Shown piece by piece: positions 1 through 6,095 of a stretch of 10,250 nt of DNA. Made by a program: the position numbers and the translations under genes. The notes beneath the pieces are model-generated. The model ran no database searches. It saw only the letters and a program-made list of their open reading frames with translations, and was not told the origin of the DNA. Position 1 is the first letter of the stretch. The number at the start of each line of letters is the position of its first letter. The stretch comes from CAYMAX01 sp964388595 (GTDB taxonomy: Bacteria > Bacteroidota > Bacteroidia > Bacteroidales > UBA932), in contig CAYMAX010000050.1 in NCBI GenBank assembly GCA_964388595.1, positions 1 to 10,250 on the forward strand, in the 5' to 3' direction.

Positions 1-41
1 TAGATAATAGCGCAGTATGGAAGAAAGGAAAGAAACATTCC

Positions 42-60
42 TCGGAGCGGCTTCGCCGCG
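42..60. repeat. 19-bp exact direct repeat, left copy
   Basis: The sequence TCGGAGCGGCTTCGCCGCG at 42-60 recurs exactly at 239-257. It contains the GCGGC-TTC-GCCGC hairpin. The two copies bracket the rest of the palindrome array. Confidence 0.85.
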
Positions 61-148
61 ACAGCGCATCAGCGCTCGGCGTAAGTGCGTGTCTTTTGCG
101 CAGCAAAAGACGGCAAGCACGGAAGCCGTGCATCCTTTCCCCCCAAGG

Positions 149-232
149 GGGAAATGTCGCGTAGTGACAATAGGGGGTAGAAAGAAAGAAGGGAAATGTC
201 ACGAAGTGACAATAGGGGGTATGGGAAAGGGG
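149..232. repeat. Two tandem copies of a 42-bp repeat
   Basis: Copy 1 (149-190) and copy 2 (191-232) start with a 31-base block that differs at only two positions. The block reads GGGAAATGTC, then a short variable centre, then AGTGACAATAGGGGGTA. The last 11 bases of each unit are purine-rich and less conserved. Each block contains a TGTC(G/A)C...GTGACA hairpin. The two differences fall in the stem (G/A, pairing with T as G-T or A-T) and in the loop (T/A), so the hairpin is kept. With only two copies this is not a CRISPR array. I recall similar GTCAC-type palindromes between genes of other Bacteroidales, but could not search for them here. Confidence 0.8.
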
Positions 233-238
233 TAGAAA

Positions 239-257
239 TCGGAGCGGCTTCGCCGCG
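239..257. repeat. 19-bp exact direct repeat, right copy, overlapping the tRNA-Ser 3' end
   Basis: This is the second copy of the repeat at 42-60. Its last two bases (256-257) are the complement of the discriminator base and of the final acceptor-stem base of tRNA-Ser, so the repeat abuts and slightly enters the tRNA 3' end. That arrangement recalls an attachment site. The shared core is itself a hairpin and reaches only two bases into the tRNA, so a spread palindromic element is at least as likely. Confidence 0.8.
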
Positions 258-343
258 GAGAGAGGGGGGTTCGAACCCCCGGTACCTACAAGAAGTACAA
301 CAGTTTTCGAGACTGCCCCGATCAACCACTCCGGCATCTCTCC
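256..343 (-). tRNA. tRNA-Ser (anticodon CGA)
   Basis: Read on the minus strand, the 5' arm GGAGAGA (343-337) pairs with TCTCTCC (263-257), followed by discriminator G at 256. The anticodon stem GCAGT/ACTGT encloses the loop CTCGAAA, giving anticodon CGA for codon UCG. The T arm is GGGGG-TTCGAAC-CCCCC (280-264). A long variable arm of about 19 nt makes this a class II tRNA of 88 nt, as expected for serine. The 3' CCA is not encoded. The mature 5' end lies only two bases after the stop codon of the upstream membrane-protein gene, so the tRNA is probably processed from a longer mRNA-tRNA transcript or has a promoter inside that gene. Confidence 0.95.
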
Positions 344-345
344 GA

Positions 346-720
346 TTAACGAGTTGCAAAAGTACGATAATATTGTCTAAATCCTAACAACTGATTTAAC
401 AAAACGACCACTCCGGCAGAGACCAAGGCCTCTAAAATAATACATGCAGCAGGCTTCACCACGAATAGGATAAAAGTGTGGGAGTAGAACAATAATGTGG
501 ATAATTTAAGAAGGGACGCGATGACTCCGCAATAGACAATAGACGAAAGTCTGCCTGTAGTCTTGTACAATGTCAGCATACAATAAAAGCCGATGGGGAA
601 TAAAATATATCCCGATATCGAGCCGAGGGGCAGTATATGAAGAATAGTGCCCAAAACAGTCTCTGACAATCCCCAAAGCATTCCGAAGAGGATGGTATAG
701 TACTTAACGTTTTTTGTCAT
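346..720 (-). CDS. Small four-helix integral membrane protein, unknown function
   Basis: A 124-residue hydrophobic protein that I cannot assign to a family. Four membrane segments are apparent at about residues 6-28, 31-52, 58-80 and 82-112, separated by short loops. A basic loop lies between helices 2 and 3 (KTTGR), and the C-terminal tail is basic (FRQYYRTFATR). There is no cleavable signal peptide. Helix 1 contains the motif GMLWGLSETVLG, with a tryptophan and a glutamate inside the membrane, and P90 sits in helix 4; these could line a substrate pocket, as in small transporter subunits, but that is inference. Its ATG overlaps the end of the XdhC-like gene by 17 nt, which implies co-expression and perhaps a shared function. 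Its stop codon is two bases from tRNA-Ser. The coding call is firm from length, composition and operon fit; the function is open. Confidence 0.8.
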   Translation of the reverse strand: MTKNVKYYTILFGMLWGLSETVLGTILHILPLGSISGYILFPIGFYCMLTLYKTTGRLSSIVYCGVIASLLKLSTLLFYSHTFILFVVKPAACIILEALVSAGVVVLLNQLLGFRQYYRTFATR

Positions 721-1486
721 ATCCCAAATATTTGTTTTTCACATCAATAATGCGTGCCAGCACACTTATGGCTATCTCTTCCGGAGTGACACAAGTCATG
801 GGCACACCGATGGGCATATCTATGGAGCTGATTTGCTGCTCAGTCAAGACGCCATTTTTAAGAAATTTCTCACGAACAGAAGAGACTTTGATGGGAGACG
901 CCATCATTCCTATATATGCGTGAGGACGACCAGCTATCTCTGCAAGGATAGTCTCATCGTATTCGTGTCGTGGAGTAGTGATGATGAAAAAACTCTCATC
1001 ATCAAAAGATAAATCGCTGATAACCTGAAGATAATCGCCTTCGAGACAATGAATGGAAGATGAGTCCACATCAGCAAACATCTCGGGGCGTTTATCTATA
1101 AGAAAGAGATCAAAACCGAATGCCACTGCGTGGGAGGCAATAGCTTTCCCCACATGGCCGGCTCCGAAGATATAGAGAGGGAAAGGTCGTCTGATAGGTT
1201 CGATATAGATTTTGACACTGCCTCCACATATCATCCCGAGGTCGTTTTTCATATCGAAAGAGAAAAGTCGTGGCTGCCTCTGAGCGATAACTGACTTTGC
1301 CGCTTCTATGCTCTCCCACTCGACGTTGCCTCCACCGACAGTGCCGATGGACTTTCCGTCTTCAAATACTAACATTTTGGAAGAAGCTCTTCGAGGAGTG
1401 GCACCTTCAGAATCTACGATAATACACAAAGCCGCTCTCTGCCTCTGAAGCTCTGCCTGAGCTATATCTCTATAATCAATCTCCAT
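704..1486 (-). CDS. XdhC/CoxI-family protein (molybdenum hydroxylase maturation factor)
   Basis: XdhC-family proteins bind molybdenum cofactor, promote its sulfuration and deliver it to xanthine dehydrogenase-type hydroxylases in the cytoplasm. This 260-residue protein has both usual parts. The N-terminal XdhC_CoxI domain shows GATPRRASSKMLV (residues 28-40), GTVGGGNVEWE (48-58) and DLGMICGG (82-89). The C-terminal Rossmann-type XdhC_C domain shows IFGAGHVG (106-113), a strand ending in an acidic residue plus Arg (IDKRP, 130-134), YIGMMASPIK (191-200) and PIGVPMTCVTPEEIAISVLA (225-244). A longer reading from a TTG at 1513 adds nine residues; I prefer the ATG at 1486 because the family similarity starts there. 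The gene begins 35 nt after the LruC lipoprotein gene and overlaps the next gene by 17 nt. No molybdenum hydroxylase or cofactor gene is visible, so the client enzyme is unknown. Confidence 0.88.
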   Translation of the reverse strand: MEIDYRDIAQAELQRQRAALCIIVDSEGATPRRASSKMLVFEDGKSIGTVGGGNVEWESIEAAKSVIAQRQPRLFSFDMKNDLGMICGGSVKIYIEPIRRPFPLYIFGAGHVGKAIASHAVAFGFDLFLIDKRPEMFADVDSSSIHCLEGDYLQVISDLSFDDESFFIITTPRHEYDETILAEIAGRPHAYIGMMASPIKVSSVREKFLKNGVLTEQQISSIDMPIGVPMTCVTPEEIAISVLARIIDVKNKYLGYDKKR

Positions 1487-1490
1487 AGGA

Positions 1491-1498
1491 CAAAGATA
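1491..1498 (-). promoter_or_regulatory. Possible -7 box upstream of the XdhC-like gene
   Basis: TATCTTTG on the minus strand matches the Bacteroidetes -7 consensus TAnnTTTG exactly and lies four bases before the chosen ATG at 1486. A promoter here would give a nearly leaderless mRNA. I see no good -33 element at the expected distance, so this may be chance. Confidence 0.25.
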
Positions 1499-1521
1499 TG
1501 AAATCTGCCGCAAAGGAGATT

Positions 1522-3465
1522 CTACATCTCAAAAATCTTTTTCTGTGCACCTTGTTCAGGGGTAGTGGAGAAAATATCAAAAACACGAGCTCCCGATTTG
1601 AGGGTAAAGTTGAATACACCTGTGGACATCCAATTTCCAAAGTCGTAGCAGGAATTGATATTGACACTTTCCAGAGGATATTCCCACCAGCAGAGACCCG
1701 TATCTTCTGTAGCGGTCTCTCCTGATTCTCCAAATGCAGGGTGACATTCCGTCTCGGGGAGATAAGTGCTTCCGTTGATGATGACATCGTCAGATACTGT
1801 CAGCTGGATAGAAGGATTGGGGGTATCCCAGGAATCAGAGTTGTTAGCCATCTGGTAGTGAAGGTCGATATTGCCTATAAATCTGTCAGAGACATCAAAA
1901 GGCTGATCTGCACCATGTGAGTATCCGTCTAAGAGATAGTGATTGACATTGAAAACAGCATAATCGGAGCTCCCCACAGCGTATATTGCAGTAGCGTCAT
2001 TGGTAGAATGATACATATCCTGAATATCTACCCAGCAGCCCTGGTCTTCATCTGCATTAAGATACATGGCAGAAGAGGTGGTCATAGTGAGAGAAGGGGT
2101 CTGAAGGAAGTGCTTGACATAAAGGATGGCACTATTGGTGAGATAGACACTTTCTGTGGCATACAGGCAGCATCCATAATATAGTTCAGATGTATTGATC
2201 ATTCTCAATGTGCTGACATTGATTTTATTGCCGATGAAAGCTTTGGAGTCTTTTTCCAACACTAAAGAAGCAGCTTCAAGGTCTCCGGTAGTCATATAGA
2301 GCATACCATTGGAGAAATTAACAATATCATTGGTGTAGGTCAAGGTACCTCCGTAGTTGTAGATATGATAGTACTGAAGCGAAGAGACAGATACCACCAA
2401 TTCGCCACCTTCGAGAATGTATAGATTGGCTATGGAAGGGCCCCAACCTGCGGCATTGAGCGTCACTTTCCCTTTGATATAGAAAGAATTGCCATTTTTG
2501 ACAATAGCTCCGGTATATTGTTGCCCTGCTCTTACATAATAATCTGCAGAAGCGGCACTCCCCCAAGTTTGGTAAGTAGACATGTCAGGTAATGACCCAT
2601 AAACGGCCACTTGCGGTTCTGCAGGGAAAGACCATAAAGCAGTGATTTGACTCCAGGAGGAATATTCGGCAGCTTTGGTGAAAGCATAGGGTGCAGAAGA
2701 TGCATTGACTTCTCCAAGTCCCCCTTCGGTGATGGCAAATGCGAAAGGCATACCATCATCGTCCACGCAATGATATCCATACTGGTTGATGGCATAGATG
2801 GTGTTATTGCCATCGACTACGATAAACCAATTTATCTCGACAGATGATGAGGGGTCGGGAAGAGTTACAGACTTTTCGGCAACGAAGTCGTCAAAATGTT
2901 TGTTGTAAATATTGGTGTTGATAAACCCTTCCATACCTCCAAAAAGTTCTTCCCTGCAATCTTCAGCTACTATCACACTTCCAGAGTGAGAACCATTGTG
3001 CCAGATAAATCCCAATTTGGAATCTTTGGCAGCGCCTAAAGCGATAGGATGGACCTTGACAGTCAGTGTGGCATCTTCAGTCTGATAGAGAGTATGAATG
3101 ATAAGGTCGTTGTAATCGAAATCACCTGTCTTGGAATCTTCGAAACAGATGGTCTGCCACAAGTATGTCTTGGTAATCTCAGTGGTGCCGAGTTTGTAGT
3201 AAACAGTTAAATCTCCATCGCCTTTGGTGCTGACAGCTTCTTTGGGAATGTTGATATCAATGCTGCGGCTGGTGATGGCGAGCAATTGTCCTTTATATGT
3301 GACGTAGGTAGTGTAACCTTCTCTGACGGGCACACTGTATACGACAGTAGTAGTCATGTTGGCAATTACTTCTTCATGTCCCTTGTTGGGATCTACGGGG
3401 TCAATTCTCTGAACGCAATTCGTAAAGAGAAAAACCATAAACAGAAATAAAGTAAACCTTTTCAT
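1522..3465 (-). CDS. LruC-domain lipoprotein with N-terminal LruC module and C-terminal repeat-like region
   Basis: A 647-residue exported protein. Residues 1-16 form a signal peptide ending in LFTN, followed by C17, a plausible but non-ideal lipobox (Phe at -3, Asn at -1). Residues 35-95 look like a beta-sandwich of the kind that precedes LruC domains. The LruC (DUF4842-type) core starts at CFEDSKTGDFDYNDLIIH (107-124). It lacks the LWP of the usual FEDLWP but keeps the acidic D-x-D-x-N-D pattern, and it ends near MPFAFAITEGGLGEV (239-253) and YSSWSQITALW (268-278). Residues 330-470 carry short strand-turn repeats around Gly-Gly turns (EGGELVVS, YGGTLTYT), suggesting a beta-solenoid. The C-terminal part, 540-647, is unassigned. 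The protein probably sits on the outer membrane facing the surface or periplasm; the ligand is unknown. It is divergent from, and appears related to, the gene at 3570. It is the first gene of the minus-strand run that continues into the XdhC-like gene. Confidence 0.85.
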   Translation of the reverse strand: MKRFTLFLFMVFLFTNCVQRIDPVDPNKGHEEVIANMTTTVVYSVPVREGYTTYVTYKGQLLAITSRSIDINIPKEAVSTKGDGDLTVYYKLGTTEITKTYLWQTICFEDSKTGDFDYNDLIIHTLYQTEDATLTVKVHPIALGAAKDSKLGFIWHNGSHSGSVIVAEDCREELFGGMEGFINTNIYNKHFDDFVAEKSVTLPDPSSSVEINWFIVVDGNNTIYAINQYGYHCVDDDGMPFAFAITEGGLGEVNASSAPYAFTKAAEYSSWSQITALWSFPAEPQVAVYGSLPDMSTYQTWGSAASADYYVRAGQQYTGAIVKNGNSFYIKGKVTLNAAGWGPSIANLYILEGGELVVSVSSLQYYHIYNYGGTLTYTNDIVNFSNGMLYMTTGDLEAASLVLEKDSKAFIGNKINVSTLRMINTSELYYGCCLYATESVYLTNSAILYVKHFLQTPSLTMTTSSAMYLNADEDQGCWVDIQDMYHSTNDATAIYAVGSSDYAVFNVNHYLLDGYSHGADQPFDVSDRFIGNIDLHYQMANNSDSWDTPNPSIQLTVSDDVIINGSTYLPETECHPAFGESGETATEDTGLCWWEYPLESVNINSCYDFGNWMSTGVFNFTLKSGARVFDIFSTTPEQGAQKKIFEM

Positions 3466-3482
3466 AATTAATCATTTGGATG

Positions 3483-3513
3483 TAAAGGTAACAATAATTA
3501 TGCCCCCCTAAAA
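3483..3513 (-). promoter_or_regulatory. Candidate promoter for the minus-strand LruC lipoprotein
   Basis: The -7-like box TACCTTTA (3490-3483) is one base off TAnnTTTG and lies 17 nt before the ATG at 3465. Nineteen bases upstream is TTTT (3513-3510), one base off the -33 TTTG. Both elements are imperfect. The candidate overlaps the opposing promoter. Confidence 0.35.
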
Positions 3514-3529
3514 TTTTTTTCTATATTTG
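3499..3529 (+). promoter_or_regulatory. Candidate promoter for the plus-strand LruC lipoprotein, homopolymeric spacer
   Basis: TATATTTG at 3522-3529 matches the Bacteroidetes -7 consensus exactly. TATG at 3499-3502 is one base from the -33 TTTG, with a 19-bp spacer, the expected length. That spacer consists of six C, one T, four A, seven T and one C. The predicted leader is about 30-35 nt and has no Shine-Dalgarno sequence. Confidence 0.5.
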
Positions 3530-3569
3530 CAAACTACGGATTCAAAAATTTAGAATAGTTTTAAACAAT

Positions 3570-6095
3570 ATGATAAACAAAAAGATAACGATATTGTTGC
3601 TGGCCCTCTGTGCGGTGTCTTCTTGTATCAATTACGACCACAAGCCTGTAATTCCCATCTCCGAAGATTTTTTTAATTGGGAGACCATAAAAAAGGTCAA
3701 ATTGTCAGTTACTGTCGATCCTTTAAGTGGAGATATCAATAATTATTATCGTACAGTCAAAGTCTTCTCTTCCTCTTTATTTGATGAAAATTCTCTGATG
3801 GCCACCGGTTCCGCTTTGCCCGATGTGCCTTATACCAATACCATCATTGTTCCCGATGTTCTCAATATGTTATATATCGAGGTCATTGCTCCCGACGGAG
3901 TGAAAAAGCAATATTCTCTCGATATTACAGAGCTTGCAGAAGTCGTGATAGCTCCCGAGAACTCTGCTGCTCTCACCAAAGCAGAAGACATCCCTGCTAT
4001 CAATGTCCCCGATTGGGGAGAGATTCCGTCAAGCTTTACCAAGACTTTTACAAGCGATATCACTACTAATACGACATTAAACGGCAATAAAACTTTTTAT
4101 GTACCTGCAGGTTATGACATCACATCTTATGTCAATGGTGTGGAAAATCTTAATTTTTGGAATTACAACGGAAGTTCTAAAAATGCTGCCATCTACATCG
4201 CAGGAAAACTGACAGTCTCCTCTGTCAATATCAACTGTGCTTCGATAGTGGTGCTTGATGGCGGAGAGTTGGTGGTGACAGGTACCTTTACTACTGCCAA
4301 TGTGTCTACATCACATCCTCAGCCCCTTTATGTGATGGCCGGAGGCAAAGTGACATTCGAAGAGGGATTATCTTTGGAGAGAACTTGTCAGGTGGTCAAT
4401 AAAGGAGAGATGGTCATAGGTGCTGATAAATCTATCACCATGACCGGATATTATACCTACATTCCCACTTTCTATAACACCGGTATCATCCACAGTACCA
4501 CTACCGGTGGAGAAGAGGGAGTCTATCCGCAGGATATTTCCATCAATCTTTCCGGATGTGCCATTTTACACAACGATGGGGATATTCATGTCAGCGACCT
4601 ATCGATACCTCAGAGTTATTCTTTTATTACCAAAGAAGGCGTCGTTTATAATTACGCCAACGGCACCATCAATGCAGTCAATTACACCCAGGATGTTCTC
4701 TTCACTCATCTTCAGGTCAACAGAGCATATACATACAATTATGGCAACATCATAACGAATGATTTCTTTGTTAAAGGCAACCTTCACAATTATGGATATA
4801 TAGAGGTTTCCAACGAATTTGATTCTGATGAATTAGAGGCCACTTTTTATGAAGGATCTCTGCTTTTGGCAGACGATGTGGAGTTTGATGACACTGAGAT
4901 ATATCTCAAAGATGGCAGCATTATCTCTTTCAATACTGCCAATGAATATGGAGACCACTACACTATATACAATGATGACGAGGGCTATTCACTGATTATT
5001 GTCAATAACAGTATGTATTCTCTTGTCGAGGCAGAATCTCATCTTGAGGGCAATATCGAAGTCTGGCACAAAGAATTGGGCAAGACAGGCAATACGCTGG
5101 AGGATTACACTCCCAATTGCGATAACACAGTCCGCTGGGTAAAATTACTTGCCGACAGAGTAGTAAATATTCCCGAATCTGCTTATAACAAAGGACTCGG
5201 AGTGCTCACACCTGTCCCTGTCATAGAAGACAAAGACGGAGACGGAGTATTCAGCGACGTGGATATTGATGACAATGACCCTACCATCGCATATCGTTCC
5301 TACTTCCCCAACAATTCCACTTTCGGCACCATTATGTTTGAAGACCTCTGGCCCTATACCGGAGATTATGATATGAACGACATAGTGTGTGATTTTAAAT
5401 TGTCCTGGACAAGCAACGCACAGAACGAAGTGGTGTATATGGAATATGATTGGAAGCTCAGAGCTGCCGGTACTACTCAGAAAATAGCGATGGCTTTTCA
5501 GATAGATAGTTTGGCAGTTGGATTCGTGCAGTCCTCTCAATTGACTCATACCCCCGAGGGGACACTTCCCATGACAGTGGTGAATGGTATGGAGAGCGGA
5601 CAAACATATCCCGTCATTCCTCTTTTCAATGACCCTGCGGAGATTTTCGGTATCAGTACTTTGGTGAACACCATCCCCGATTATCCATACTACCCATCGG
5701 TGGTACACAATTGTAAAATAACATTTACCTCTCCTCTCGATTATTCAGATGTATCGCTCGACAGAATTAATAACTTCATCATCGTTACTGATTTTGATAA
5801 TCCTGTCAGGAGTTGGGAAGTTCATATGCCGGGCTTTAAAAAGACCAGCCTTGCTTCATCTACAGTCAACAATCAATCGGGTCTGAGTCAGAACGATCCA
5901 TATCTTTCCAACACAGGTATGATGTGGGGGATTATGACTCCGAAGTCGATAGATTACCCCGTAGAGACTTACTTTATGGAGACAGTATATCTTCATTACA
6001 GAGAATGGTATATCTCCAAGGGGACAAGTTACCAGAATTGGTATGAAGATCTGTCGGGGTATATTGACAAATCAAGAATCTATATCCATAGATAA
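3570..6095 (+). CDS. LruC-domain lipoprotein with central repeat region and C-terminal LruC module
   Basis: An 841-residue exported lipoprotein. The signal peptide ends in AVSSC with the lipid-modified cysteine at C19. An N-terminal beta-sandwich (about 38-120) resembles those heading other Bacteroidetes LruC proteins. Residues 155-530 contain strand-turn repeats with Gly-rich turns and many Asn (LDGGELVVTG, MAGGKVTFEE, NKGEMVIG, YNYANGTINA, YNYGNIITND, HNYGYIEVSN), suggesting a beta-solenoid. An acidic loop, DKDGDGVFSDVDIDDND (554-570), is a likely calcium-binding segment like those seen just before LruC domains. The LruC (DUF4842-type) domain follows: FEDLWPYTGDYDMNDIV (590-606), then a long beta-rich region to MMWGIMTPKSIDYPVE (784-799) and the C-terminus. 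I see no type IX secretion tail, so anchoring is probably by lipid. The ligand is unknown. The gene runs toward aroC, and their 3' ends overlap by 24 bp. Confidence 0.9.
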   Translation: MINKKITILLLALCAVSSCINYDHKPVIPISEDFFNWETIKKVKLSVTVDPLSGDINNYYRTVKVFSSSLFDENSLMATGSALPDVPYTNTIIVPDVLNMLYIEVIAPDGVKKQYSLDITELAEVVIAPENSAALTKAEDIPAINVPDWGEIPSSFTKTFTSDITTNTTLNGNKTFYVPAGYDITSYVNGVENLNFWNYNGSSKNAAIYIAGKLTVSSVNINCASIVVLDGGELVVTGTFTTANVSTSHPQPLYVMAGGKVTFEEGLSLERTCQVVNKGEMVIGADKSITMTGYYTYIPTFYNTGIIHSTTTGGEEGVYPQDISINLSGCAILHNDGDIHVSDLSIPQSYSFITKEGVVYNYANGTINAVNYTQDVLFTHLQVNRAYTYNYGNIITNDFFVKGNLHNYGYIEVSNEFDSDELEATFYEGSLLLADDVEFDDTEIYLKDGSIISFNTANEYGDHYTIYNDDEGYSLIIVNNSMYSLVEAESHLEGNIEVWHKELGKTGNTLEDYTPNCDNTVRWVKLLADRVVNIPESAYNKGLGVLTPVPVIEDKDGDGVFSDVDIDDNDPTIAYRSYFPNNSTFGTIMFEDLWPYTGDYDMNDIVCDFKLSWTSNAQNEVVYMEYDWKLRAAGTTQKIAMAFQIDSLAVGFVQSSQLTHTPEGTLPMTVVNGMESGQTYPVIPLFNDPAEIFGISTLVNTIPDYPYYPSVVHNCKITFTSPLDYSDVSLDRINNFIIVTDFDNPVRSWEVHMPGFKKTSLASSTVNNQSGLSQNDPYLSNTGMMWGIMTPKSIDYPVETYFMETVYLHYREWYISKGTSYQNWYEDLSGYIDKSRIYIHR

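Larger units (their letters stand above)
42..257. repeat. Array of short palindromes with three-base centres, gene-free
   Basis: No credible gene lies in positions 1-255; instead there is a run of short inverted repeats. Seen directly, as stem arms and loop: GCGGC/GCCGC with loop TTC (47-59); AGCGC/GCGCT with a four-base loop (63-76); GTCTTTTGC/GCAAAAGAC with loop GCA (91-111); GCACGG/CCGTGC with loop AAG (117-131); TTTCCCCC/GGGGGAAA with loop CAA (136-154); TGTCGC/GTGACA with loop GTA and one G-T pair (155-169); TGTCAC/GTGACA with loop GAA (197-211); GCGGC/GCCGC with loop TTC (244-256). The stems are mostly unrelated in sequence, but seven of the eight share a three-base centre. The array lies just downstream of tRNA-Ser on the minus strand, so it would form the 3' trailer of that transcript. 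It may aid termination or processing, or be a decayed REP/MITE-like element. No T tract follows the hairpin next to the tRNA, so a simple intrinsic terminator is not supported. Positions 1-41 show nothing I recognise. Confidence 0.75.

Noticed and set aside
149..232. CRISPR array
   Set aside because: There are only two repeat units, the non-repeat part is 11 purine-rich bases rather than a spacer, and no cas genes are present.
17..235. Open frame of 72 codons across the palindrome array
   Set aside because: It reads through inverted and tandem repeats, has repeat-derived, low-complexity peptide sequence and no domain; the opposing frame at 69-359 runs through the tRNA.
244..256. Intrinsic terminator of tRNA-Ser
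   Set aside because: The hairpin abuts the discriminator base, and the bases after it on the minus strand (TCCGATTTC) lack a proper T tract. A role in transcript ending is possible but not supported as a classical terminator.
1487..1513. TTG start at 1513 for the XdhC-like gene (269 residues)
   Set aside because: The extra nine residues have no family match and TTG is a weaker start; the ATG at 1486 fits the family N-terminus.
5145..5708. Open frame of 187 codons antisense to the LruC domain
   Set aside because: The plus-strand frame carries the conserved FEDLWP...GDYDMND motif here; the antisense product has no coherent features.
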